This document shows positions 27,067-34,689 of a DNA stretch of 64,000 nt, in pieces (the stretch's first letter is position 1; each line of letters opens with the position of its first letter). The notes under the pieces were generated by a model. That model was given only the letters and a program-made list of their open reading frames with translations. It ran no database searches and had not been told where the DNA came from. Position numbers and translations under genes: made by a program. The stretch spans positions 62,001-126,000 of the forward strand of contig NZ_FOMD01000001.1 in assembly GCF_900112525.1 (NCBI RefSeq), given 5' to 3'. This DNA is from Klenkia taihuensis. GTDB lineage: Bacteria > Actinomycetota > Actinomycetes > Mycobacteriales > Geodermatophilaceae.

Positions 27067-27648
27067 ATGTCCGTGCAGGACCGTCCCGTCACCACCGCGA
27101 AGTGGCGCACCGTGGACATCGTCACCACCGCCGTCCTCGGCGTCGCCTTCGGCGTGGTGTTCATCCTGTGGAACCTGGTGAACTCGGCGATCGCGCTGGT
27201 CCCGCCGGTGTCCGGGGTGATGAACGGCGTCTACCTGATGCCGGGCCTGGTGGCCGGGCTGCTGGTGCGCAAGCCCGGCGCGGCCACGTTCGCCTCGACC
27301 CTGGCCGCCGCGGTGAGCCTGCTGGCCTCGCCCTACGGCGGCATCATCGTGGTCTACGGCCTGGTGCAGGGCCTGGGCGGCGAGCTGGGCTTCGCCCTGG
27401 CCCGCTACCGCCGCTTCGGCTGGGGCACCGCGGTGCTGGCCGCCGTCACCGCGGGGCTGTCCACCTCCCTGCTGGACCTCACGCTCTACTACCCCGCCGT
27501 GTCCTTCTGGGGCGTCAAGGTGCCCTACACCGTGCTGACCGTGCTGAGCAGCGTGGTGGTCGCCGGGGTGCTCGGCCTGCTGCTGGTCCGGGCGCTGGCC
27601 CGCACCGGTGCGCTGAGCTCCTTCGCCTCGGGGCGCAGCCGCGTCTGA
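27067..27648 (+). CDS. ykoE: ECF transporter S component, hydroxymethylpyrimidine/thiamine precursor
   Basis: 193 residues with five or six membrane segments. It has the YkoE-family look: ATTAVLGVAFGVVFILWNLV-like first helix, then GVMNGVYLMPGLVAGLLVRKPGAAT and SPYGGIIVVYGLVQGLGGELGFA. YkoE proteins bind the thiamine pyrimidine precursor HMP and work with YkoD and YkoC. The upstream TPP riboswitch supports this. GGAG lies six bases before the ATG. The stop is followed at once by the ykoD reading frame, offset by one base. Confidence 0.92.
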   Translation: MSVQDRPVTTAKWRTVDIVTTAVLGVAFGVVFILWNLVNSAIALVPPVSGVMNGVYLMPGLVAGLLVRKPGAATFASTLAAAVSLLASPYGGIIVVYGLVQGLGGELGFALARYRRFGWGTAVLAAVTAGLSTSLLDLTLYYPAVSFWGVKVPYTVLTVLSSVVVAGVLGLLLVRALARTGALSSFASGRSRV

Positions 27649-27784
27649 GCAGCCGGTCGCGGTCGCCGGCCGGGGAGCCGCCCGGCCGGCCGCCGTCCGG
27701 GCCCGCGGGCTGGCGGTACGGCACGCCGGCCGGCTGGCCTGGGCGCTGACCGGGATCGACCTGGACGTCGCCCCCGGCGAGCGG

Positions 27785-29062
27785 GTGCTGGTCACCGGCG
27801 CCTCGGGGGCGGGCAAGTCCACCCTGTTCGCCGCGCTGGCCGGGCTGCTGGACCCCGAGGCCGCCGAGGTCACCGGCGAGCTGGCCGTGGACGGTGAGCC
27901 CCCGGCCGCCGCCCGGGACCGGCTCGGCCTGCTCATGCAGGACCCCGACGCCCAGCTGGTGATGACCCGGGCCGGGGACGACGTCGCCTTCGGCCTGGAG
28001 AACGCGGGTCTGCCGCCCGAGGTCATCTGGCCGCGGGTGGACGACGCGCTGGCCGCGGTGGGCTGGCGGTACGGGCGCGACCGCCCCACCCAGGCGCTGT
28101 CCGGCGGGGAGAAGCAGCGGCTGGTGCTGGCCGGCGCGCTGGCCCGCCGTCCCGGTCTGCTGCTGCTCGACGAGCCCACCGCCCAGCTCGACCCGGCCGG
28201 CGCCGCCGTCGTCCGCGAGGCCGTCGCGCGGGTCGTGGTTGCACGTGGAACCACGCTGCTGGTCGTCGACCACGACGCCGCCCCGTGGCTGCCGCTGGTG
28301 GACCGGGTGGTCGAGGTGCGCGAGGGTGGGCTGGTCGAGCACCCGCCCGGCTGGGCGCCGGTCCCCCGCGCCGCCGGCCTGGTGCTGCCCGCCGCGACCG
28401 CCGGGCCGGCCAGGCTGGGCGCGGAGCAGGCCGGGTTCACCTACCGCGGGACGACGACACCGGCCCTGCGCCCCACCTCGCTGCAGCTGCACGCCAGCAC
28501 GGTGACGGCGGTGACCGGGCCCAACGGCACCGGGAAGTCGACGCTGGCGCTGCTGCTGGCCGGTCTGCGCGCGCCCACCACCGGCGCGGTGCGGGCCGCG
28601 CCCGAGCTCGCCGTGCGCGGGGAACGCCGTCCCCACCGCTGGCGGGCCGGCGACCTGGTGACCCGGATCGGCACGGTGTTCCAGCAGCCCGAGCACCAGT
28701 TCCTCACCGGCCGGCTGCGCGACGAGCTGGAGCTCGGCCCGCTGCGCAGCGGCAGCGGGTCGGCGACCGCCCGGGCCCGCGCCGAGGAGCTGCTGGAGCG
28801 CCTCGGCCTGGCCCCCTTCGCCGACGCCAACCCGTTCACCCTCTCCGGCGGCCAGCAGCGCCGGCTCTCGGTGGCCACGGCGCTCGCCACCGCGCCGGCC
28901 GTGCTGGTGCTCGACGAGCCCACCTTCGGCCAGGACGCCGCCACCTGGCGCGAGCTGGTCACCCTGCTGGCCGAGCAGCGCGCCGCCGGCTGCGCGGTGG
29001 CCGCGGTGACCCACGACCGGGACCTGGTCGACGTGCTCGCCGACGCCGAGGTGGGGCTGTGA
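27785..29062 (+). CDS. ykoD: ECF transporter ATPase with two nucleotide-binding domains; N-terminus unresolved
   Basis: Fused double ABC ATPase energising YkoE/YkoC. Domain 1: Walker A TGASGAGKST, signature LSGGEKQR, Walker B LLLLDEPTAQLD. Domain 2: GPNGTGKST, LSGGQQRR, VLVLDEPTFGQD. The first standard start is GTG at 27785, just before Walker A. Homologous sequence clearly continues upstream (VRARGLAVRHAGRLAWALTG, from about 27695), and the frame is open from 27617 but has no ATG, GTG or TTG. Initiation at CTG (27710) or another rare codon, a +1 shift at the ykoE stop, or a sequence error are the options. The stop overlaps ykoC (GTGA). Confidence 0.9.
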   Translation: MLVTGASGAGKSTLFAALAGLLDPEAAEVTGELAVDGEPPAAARDRLGLLMQDPDAQLVMTRAGDDVAFGLENAGLPPEVIWPRVDDALAAVGWRYGRDRPTQALSGGEKQRLVLAGALARRPGLLLLDEPTAQLDPAGAAVVREAVARVVVARGTTLLVVDHDAAPWLPLVDRVVEVREGGLVEHPPGWAPVPRAAGLVLPAATAGPARLGAEQAGFTYRGTTTPALRPTSLQLHASTVTAVTGPNGTGKSTLALLLAGLRAPTTGAVRAAPELAVRGERRPHRWRAGDLVTRIGTVFQQPEHQFLTGRLRDELELGPLRSGSGSATARARAEELLERLGLAPFADANPFTLSGGQQRRLSVATALATAPAVLVLDEPTFGQDAATWRELVTLLAEQRAAGCAVAAVTHDRDLVDVLADAEVGL

Positions 29063-29820
29063 CCGCGTCGCTGTCGCTGGGCCCGGCCCCCGACGTGCCG
29101 CTGTCGCGGATCAACCCGTGCGCGCAGGTCCTGGCCGCGGTCGCGGTCAGCCTGGCGCTGCTGGCGACCCTGGACGCCGTCACGCCCGCCGTCGTGGTCG
29201 CCGCCGAGCTGTGCCTGCTGCCCGCGGCCGGGCTGACCGACCCGCGCACCCTGCTGCTGCGCACCTGGCCGCTGCTGCTGGGCGCGGGGACGCTGGCCGT
29301 GGTCAACGTCGTCCTCGGCGACGCCGGGCTGCTGGGTGCCCTGGGCATCGCGCTGCGGGTGGTCGGGCTGGCGCTGCCCGGGGTGCTGCTGGTGGCCTCG
29401 ACCGACCCGGTGCGGCTGGCCGACGCGCTGACCGTGCACTGGCGCTTCCCGCCGCGGGTGGCGGTGGGGTCGCTGGCCGCGCTGCGCCTGGTGCCGCTGC
29501 TGGTGGCCGAGTTCGAGACCGTGCAGCTGGCCCGGCGCACCCGCGGGGTGGAGGCCGGCCGCAACCCGGTGGCCCGGGCCCGGCTGGTGGCCGGCATCGC
29601 GTTCACCCTGCTGGTCGGGGCGGTGCGGCGGGCGGGCCGGCTGGCCACCGCGATGGACGCCCGCGGCTTCGACTCCGGGATCCGGCGGACCAACGCCCGC
29701 GGCTCGGTGCTGCGCGCCCGCGACCACCTGTTCGTCGCCGGGGCGGTGGCCGTCGCCGCGGTCGCGGTGACCACCAGCGTGCTGGCCGGCACCTGGGCGC
29801 CGCTGTTCGTCGGGGGCTAG
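29059..29820 (+). CDS. ykoC: ECF transporter T component
   Basis: 253-residue membrane protein coupling ATP hydrolysis by YkoD to YkoE movement. The two EcfT coupling motifs are visible as LARRTRGVEAG and TAMDARGFDSG. About five hydrophobic segments. The GTG overlaps the ykoD stop. Last gene of the riboswitch-controlled operon. Its TAG stop shares a CTAG with the stop of the convergent gene. Confidence 0.92.
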   Translation: MTASLSLGPAPDVPLSRINPCAQVLAAVAVSLALLATLDAVTPAVVVAAELCLLPAAGLTDPRTLLLRTWPLLLGAGTLAVVNVVLGDAGLLGALGIALRVVGLALPGVLLVASTDPVRLADALTVHWRFPPRVAVGSLAALRLVPLLVAEFETVQLARRTRGVEAGRNPVARARLVAGIAFTLLVGAVRRAGRLATAMDARGFDSGIRRTNARGSVLRARDHLFVAGAVAVAAVAVTTSVLAGTWAPLFVGG

Positions 29821-31343
29821 GGCCCCGTCCTCCGCGCGGTCTCCACCGCCACCAGGCCCAGCAGCAGCGACCAGCCCAGCGCGACGCCGAGCAGCAGCGG
29901 GGGCACCGCGCCCAGCAGCAGCCCGGCGACCAGCGGGACGGTGCCGAGGACCCCCAGGTCCAGACCGCGGACCAGGGTCACCGCCACGCCGGTGGGCACC
30001 GCGCCCATCGGCGAGGACAGCACCGGGCCCGACCAGTCCAGCTCGGGCCGGTAGCCGCCGCGCACCGCGGCCCCCGCCCAGGCCGGTGCGGTGGCCGCGC
30101 CCAGCGCCGCCCACTCCCAGCCGAGCCCGACCAGCCCCGCGGACACCGCGCAGACCACCATCAGCCCGGCCAGCGGCACCACCGCCCGGGCCCGGACGAC
30201 GTCGCGGGCGCCCAGCGGCAGCAGCCGGTCGGCCGCGGGCGCGCCGTGCGCCTGGCGGGCCGGTTCCCCGAGCGCGACCGCGGCCAGCGACCAGCCGGCG
30301 ACGACGGCGACCGCGACCAGCGCCGGGACGCCGCCCAGGCCGTCGGTGCGGGCCGCGAGCACCGGCAGCGCCGTGCCGATGGCCAGCTGGCCCCAGCGCC
30401 AGGGCGAGCGGGTGGTCACCGCGAGGTCGCCGGCCACCACCGCCTGCCAGGGGGTGCGCACCCGCGCCCAGCGCCGGGCCCGGCGCGGCGGGTGCACGGG
30501 GGTGCCCAGCGCCCGGCCGAGCTCGCGGGTGTCCAGCGACAGCGCCGAGACAGAGGCGACCAGCACCGCCGTCCCCCGCTCGCGCAGCGCCCCGGCCGGC
30601 ACCCGGCCGCCGACCCGGTCCGCGGCCAGCAGCGCCACGGCGGCCACCAGCAGCGGGACGCCGCCGAGCACCGGCAGCGGCAGGTCGGGGGCGGTGGGCG
30701 CCCAGGTGGGGGCCGGCCCGGCCGGACCGACGGTGCCCAGGACCGCGGGGACGACGACGGCGGCGGTGGCCAGCGACCCGGCGACCGGAGCCACCCAGCC
30801 GGTGAGCGCGCGTGCCTGCAGCAGCACCAGCACCCCCACGGCGGTCAGCGCGAGCAGGGCGGCGGCCAGCACGGTGACCGCGGCCTCGGCGACGGTCGGG
30901 GCGGCGGGCGCGGCCAGCACCACCGGCAGCGCCACGACGACCGCCGACACCACCGCCACCGCCCCCACCCGCTGCAGGTCACCGCGCAGCAGGCCGCGGC
31001 GGTCGGCGGGCAGCGGCAACCACCACGCGGCGGCGGCCGGGGTCGCGCTGAGCGGGCCGAGCCGGGACAGCAGCGCGACCACCCCGGCGGCCACCACCAG
31101 CGCGGCGACCGCGGCGGTGAGCTCACCGGGCAGGTCGGTGGCCGGGGCCGGCGGGCGGGCGGCGATCCGCCCACGCAGCGCGGAGAACGCCCCGCCGAGG
31201 ACCGCGACGACCACGCCGGCGGTGGTCAGCGCGGAGAGCACGTCGCCGCCGAGGGTCAGCCAGCTGGTGTCGGCGCGGCGGGCGGTGGCCCGCCGGGTGA
31301 ACCGGCGGACGCCGACCCCGGTGAGCTCGGCCGTACCGCTCAC
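29817..31343 (-). CDS. Polytopic membrane protein, probable ABC permease partner (DUF6297-like)
   Basis: 508 residues with roughly twelve hydrophobic segments and a cytoplasmic Arg-rich loop (HPPRRARRWARVRTPWQAVVAGDL). I place it tentatively in the DUF6297-type group found beside ABC ATPases in actinobacteria. Its start overlaps the ATPase stop by four bases, so the two make one transporter. Substrate and direction are unknown. The gene ends in a shared CTAG with ykoC. Confidence 0.75.
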   Translation of the reverse strand: MSGTAELTGVGVRRFTRRATARRADTSWLTLGGDVLSALTTAGVVVAVLGGAFSALRGRIAARPPAPATDLPGELTAAVAALVVAAGVVALLSRLGPLSATPAAAAWWLPLPADRRGLLRGDLQRVGAVAVVSAVVVALPVVLAAPAAPTVAEAAVTVLAAALLALTAVGVLVLLQARALTGWVAPVAGSLATAAVVVPAVLGTVGPAGPAPTWAPTAPDLPLPVLGGVPLLVAAVALLAADRVGGRVPAGALRERGTAVLVASVSALSLDTRELGRALGTPVHPPRRARRWARVRTPWQAVVAGDLAVTTRSPWRWGQLAIGTALPVLAARTDGLGGVPALVAVAVVAGWSLAAVALGEPARQAHGAPAADRLLPLGARDVVRARAVVPLAGLMVVCAVSAGLVGLGWEWAALGAATAPAWAGAAVRGGYRPELDWSGPVLSSPMGAVPTGVAVTLVRGLDLGVLGTVPLVAGLLLGAVPPLLLGVALGWSLLLGLVAVETARRTGP

Positions 31344-32026
31344 CCGGCGTGCAGGGCGGCGACGGCGTCCCCCGGGGAGACGACCGAGCAGGCGTCGTCG
31401 TCGACCACCAGCACCCGGCGGGCGACGGTGGACAGGAACTCCGGGTCGTGGCTGGCGAACACCACCGTCAGCCCGTCGGCGACCTCGGCGGCGATCCGCG
31501 CGGCCAGCCGGCGGCGCATCTGGGCGTCCAGCCGCCGCTCGGGCTCGTCGAGCACCAGCAGGCGGGCGGGCCGGACGAACGCGGCGGCCAGCGCCAGCCG
31601 CCGTCGCTGGCCCGAGGACAGCGCGGAGGGCAGCGCGTGCGCGCGGTCGGCCAGGCCGAACTCCTCGACCTCCTCGGCCACCACCTGCTCGGCGTCGGCC
31701 ACGCCGTGCCCGCGGGCGGTGAGCAGCAGGTGCTCGGTGCCGGTGAGGGAGGGGAAGAAGGCGTCGTCGTCGAGCACGGTGGCGACGTCCCGGCGGAAGG
31801 CGGCCTCCCGCTCGTCGACCGGCCGGCCGTCGAACTCCACCGTGCCCGCGATCGGCGGCAGCAGGCCGACGACGGTCTGCAGCACGGTCGACTTCCCGGC
31901 ACCGTTGGGGCCGATGAGGCCCAGCGCAGTGCCCGGGGCGACGCCGACGGTGACCGGTGCGCAGACCGCCTCGCCGCCGTAGCCGACGGAGAGGTCGCGC
32001 ACCTCGAGCAGCCCCGGCTTCGCCAT
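31340..32026 (-). CDS. ABC transporter ATP-binding protein
   Basis: 228 residues. Walker A IGPNGAGKST, signature ALSSGQRRR (SSGQ rather than SGGQ), Walker B LLVLDEPERRLD, switch His in VFASHDPEF. ATG at 32026 follows TAGGGT by seven bases and has no ribosome site, so the message is probably leaderless; an in-frame GTG at 32035 overlaps the -10 box. It is coupled to the membrane gene downstream and likely energises it. Confidence 0.9.
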   Translation of the reverse strand: MAKPGLLEVRDLSVGYGGEAVCAPVTVGVAPGTALGLIGPNGAGKSTVLQTVVGLLPPIAGTVEFDGRPVDEREAAFRRDVATVLDDDAFFPSLTGTEHLLLTARGHGVADAEQVVAEEVEEFGLADRAHALPSALSSGQRRRLALAAAFVRPARLLVLDEPERRLDAQMRRRLAARIAAEVADGLTVVFASHDPEFLSTVARRVLVVDDDACSVVSPGDAVAALHAG

Positions 32027-32033
32027 CACCGGC

Positions 32034-32039
32034 ACCCTA
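32034..32039 (-). promoter_or_regulatory. -10 box of leaderless ABC ATPase gene
   Basis: TAGGGT read leftward, ending seven bases before the ATG at 32026. Confidence 0.6.
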
Positions 32040-32074
32040 GGGCCCCACCCTGTGGAGCCCTCGGGTGCCGGCCC

Positions 32075-33466
32075 TCAGCGGGGGTGCTCCTCGTCGCGGG
32101 CCTCGACCGCGGCCTCGACGAACGGCTCGGCCGGGGACGGCGGCTCGGGGGCGGGCACCGTGCGGCCGGGCAGCACCAGGTTGAGCACGATGGCCACGAG
32201 CGCCGAGACGACGATGCCGGAGCTGAACAGCGCGCCCCACTCGCCGACCACCCCGGCGATCGCGTCGGGGGCTGACGCGATGCCGCGGCCCAGGCCGATC
32301 GACAGCGCCAGGATCAGCAGCGACCGGCTGGTCAGGCCGTCCTTGCTGAGCAGCTCGATGCCGATCGCGCAGACCATGCCGAACAGCACCAGCACACCGC
32401 CGCCGAGCACCGCCGGCGGGATGGCGGCCAGCACCGCGGCCAGCTGGGGCAGCACCGACAGCAGCACCAGCACGCAGGCGCCGATGGTGACCACGTGCCG
32501 GCTCATCTGCTTGGTGAGGGCGACCAGGCCGATGTTCTGGCTGAACATCGTGGTCGGCAGCGCGCCGAAGACGCCGCCGAGCACCGCGGACCCGCCCTCG
32601 GCGAGGATCCCGCCGCGCAGCTCCCTGCGGGTGGCCGGCCGGCCGGCGCCGCCCTCGGTCACCGCGTGCACCGTGCCCACCGAGTCGACCATGTTGACCA
32701 CGCCGACGACCGCCATCGACAGGATCGCGACCAGCTCGAAGGAGACCCCGAACGCGAACGGCGTCGGGAAGGCCACCACCGGCCGCTCGCCGACCGCGGA
32801 GAGGTCGAGCAGGCCCAGCGGGATGGCCACCAGATAGCCCACGACCACCGCGATGAGCACCGACGCCGACTTCGCCAGCCCGCGGGCGAACTGGTTGAGC
32901 ACCACGGTCAGCACGAGCACCAGGGCGGCGACGCCGAGGTTGGTCCAGGACCCGAAGTCCGGGCTGCCCACGCCGCCGGCGGCGAGGTTGATGCCGCTGG
33001 GCAGCAGACCCAGGCCGATGACCAGGATGATCGTGCCGGTCACCACGGGCGGGAACAGGAACGCGATCCGGTGGATGCCCAGGCCGATGGCCACCTGCAC
33101 CAGCGCGGTCACCAGCACCCCGCCCAGCACGGCGGGCAGCCCCCGCTCGGCGGCCAGCGGGACCGCGACGGCGATGAACGCGAAGCCCGAGCCCATCATC
33201 AGCGGCAGCCGGCTGCCCACCGGGCCGATGCCGATGGTCTGCAGCAGCGTCGCCAGGCCCGCGCACAGCAGCGCGGCCTGCACCAGCAGGACCGCCTCGC
33301 CGGTGGTGGCGCCGACGACGCCGGCCAGCAGGATCGCCGGGGTCAGGTTCGAGGTGAACATGGCCAGCACGTGCTGCAGCCCGAGCGGGACGGCGACGCC
33401 CCAGGGCGGCATGCCGTCCGGGTCGGCCGGGTCGCGCCGCACCTTGGTGGCCTTCGTCGTCGCCAT
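32075..33466 (-). CDS. NCS2 family nucleobase permease (xanthine/uracil type)
   Basis: 463 residues with about thirteen membrane segments. Key NCS2 elements: GLQHVLAMFTSNLTPAILL in helix 1, GSGFAFIAVAVPLA in the substrate region, NMVDSVGTV, and TTMFSQNIGLVALT, whose QNIG resembles xanthine/urate members more than UraA. The substrate therefore leans to purines, without certainty. GGGGGAG lies six bases before the ATG; the frame is open 1 kb further back but that part is not conserved. A TCACAGC direct repeat lies upstream. Confidence 0.9.
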   Translation of the reverse strand: MATTKATKVRRDPADPDGMPPWGVAVPLGLQHVLAMFTSNLTPAILLAGVVGATTGEAVLLVQAALLCAGLATLLQTIGIGPVGSRLPLMMGSGFAFIAVAVPLAAERGLPAVLGGVLVTALVQVAIGLGIHRIAFLFPPVVTGTIILVIGLGLLPSGINLAAGGVGSPDFGSWTNLGVAALVLVLTVVLNQFARGLAKSASVLIAVVVGYLVAIPLGLLDLSAVGERPVVAFPTPFAFGVSFELVAILSMAVVGVVNMVDSVGTVHAVTEGGAGRPATRRELRGGILAEGGSAVLGGVFGALPTTMFSQNIGLVALTKQMSRHVVTIGACVLVLLSVLPQLAAVLAAIPPAVLGGGVLVLFGMVCAIGIELLSKDGLTSRSLLILALSIGLGRGIASAPDAIAGVVGEWGALFSSGIVVSALVAIVLNLVLPGRTVPAPEPPSPAEPFVEAAVEARDEEHPR

Positions 33467-33528
33467 CGCTGCTCCCCCTCCCCGGGACCCGTCGTCCCGT
33501 CGGATGGCGGGAGACTGCCGGGTCCGGG

Positions 33529-33546
33529 TCACAGCCAGGTCACAGA
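33529..33546 (+). promoter_or_regulatory. PhoP-type direct repeat (TCACAGC-N4-TCACAGA)
   Basis: TCACAGC at 33529 and TCACAGA at 33540, separated by four bases. This matches 13 of 14 positions of the mycobacterial PhoP box TCACAGC-N4-TCACAGC. Relative to the predicted leaderless start at 33584 it ends at about -38, a normal activator position. It could instead serve the divergent permease. Confidence 0.65.
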
Positions 33547-33570
33547 CTCGTGTCCGGGGGCCCCGCGCCC

Positions 33571-33576
33571 TACGGT
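33571..33576 (+). promoter_or_regulatory. -10 box of leaderless DUF1697 gene
   Basis: TACGGT ends seven bases before the GTG at 33584 with no ribosome site. Confidence 0.62.
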
Positions 33577-33583
33577 GCGTGCC

Positions 33584-34129
33584 GTGGCCCGGTCCGTCGT
33601 CCTGCTGCGCGGGGTCAACGTGGGGAGGGCGAAGCGGATCGCGATGGGTCCGCTGCGCGAGGCGCTGACCGCGCGCGGGCACCGCGACGTGGCCACCCAC
33701 CTGCAGAGCGGCAACGTCGTGCTGGGCACCGAGCTCGGCGAGGAGGAGCTGGCCGCCGACGTGCGGGCCTGCATCGCCGCGGAGTTCGGCCACGACGTCC
33801 CCGTCGTCGTCCGCTCGGCCGGGCAGGTCGCCGGCGTCGTCGCCGGCGGGCCGGTCGCGCTGCCCGCCGGAGTCGACCTGGACCCCTCCCGCTACCTGGT
33901 CACCTTCCTGCCGGTCGTGCCCGACCCCGGCGCGGTGGCCGCCGTCCCGGCCGCCGGGGACGGCGAGGGGGCGTGGGCGCTGCGCGGCCGTGACCTGCAC
34001 CTGTGGCTGCCCGACGGGGTGATGGGGACGCCGGTCGCGGGCTGGGCGTGGCCGCGGTTGCTCGGCACCACCGGCACCGGCCGCAACTGGACGACGGTCG
34101 GACGGGTCGCGCACCTGGCCGCAGGGTGA
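33584..34129 (+). CDS. DUF1697 family protein
   Basis: 181 residues. The family hallmark is the N-terminus VVLLRGVNVGRAKRIAMGPLR, then HLQSGNVVLGTEL, and the C-terminal TGRNWTTVGRVAHLA. DUF1697 proteins are widespread, small and cytoplasmic, with no established activity. The GTG start is fixed by the conserved N-terminus and the -10 box. A PhoP-type repeat lies upstream. Confidence 0.9.
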   Translation: MARSVVLLRGVNVGRAKRIAMGPLREALTARGHRDVATHLQSGNVVLGTELGEEELAADVRACIAAEFGHDVPVVVRSAGQVAGVVAGGPVALPAGVDLDPSRYLVTFLPVVPDPGAVAAVPAAGDGEGAWALRGRDLHLWLPDGVMGTPVAGWAWPRLLGTTGTGRNWTTVGRVAHLAAG

Positions 34130-34232
34130 GGCCCGGGTGACCCCCCGGCGTGCCGGACCGGACCGTCCGTGGTCGACTGTCCCGGGTTCGCGCGCCCCCG
34201 CGACCTGAGCACAGACGACGAGGAGCACCCGC

Positions 34233-34676
34233 GTGGACCGCGACACGGCGAGCCCGGTGTGGCCGTCGGCGGCACCGCCGGACGCCCCGCCGGGCCAGGT
34301 CTGGCCGCTGGAGCACGTCTCCCAGCTGCCCCGGGTGCGGGCCCAGCTGCGCCGGCACCTGGTCGAGTCCGTCGGCGACCCGGACAGCCCGCGGGCCGCG
34401 GAGCTGGTCGACCGGGTGGTGCTCGCCTTCGACGAGATGGCCTCCAACGCGCTGCGGCACGGCGGCGCCGGCGTCGTGGCCCGGGTGGCCCCGCACGAGC
34501 GGTCCTGGCTGGTCGAGGTCTGCGACTCCGCGGCCGTCTCGCCGCCCACCCCCGCGATCGGCCGCGACCCCAGCCAGGGCGGGCTGGGCCTCTACCTGAT
34601 CGCCGAGATGTCCACCGCGCACGGCTGGCACACCGTCGGCGGCTCCAAGAGCGTCTGGGCCCTCCTCCCCCGCTGA
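34233..34676 (+). CDS. HATPase (SpoIIAB/RsbW-type) regulatory kinase-like protein
   Basis: 147 residues. GHKL ATPase motifs: N box AFDEMASNALRHGG, G1 VEVCDSA, G2 QGGLGLYLI. Such single-domain actinobacterial proteins act as anti-sigma factors or phosphorylate STAS antagonists. It is paralogous to the protein at 48514. No sigma factor is adjacent; a STAS protein lies at 44011. GTG start with GAGGAG seven bases upstream. Confidence 0.88.
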   Translation: MDRDTASPVWPSAAPPDAPPGQVWPLEHVSQLPRVRAQLRRHLVESVGDPDSPRAAELVDRVVLAFDEMASNALRHGGAGVVARVAPHERSWLVEVCDSAAVSPPTPAIGRDPSQGGLGLYLIAEMSTAHGWHTVGGSKSVWALLPR

Positions 34677-34689
34677 CCCCGCCCGGTGC

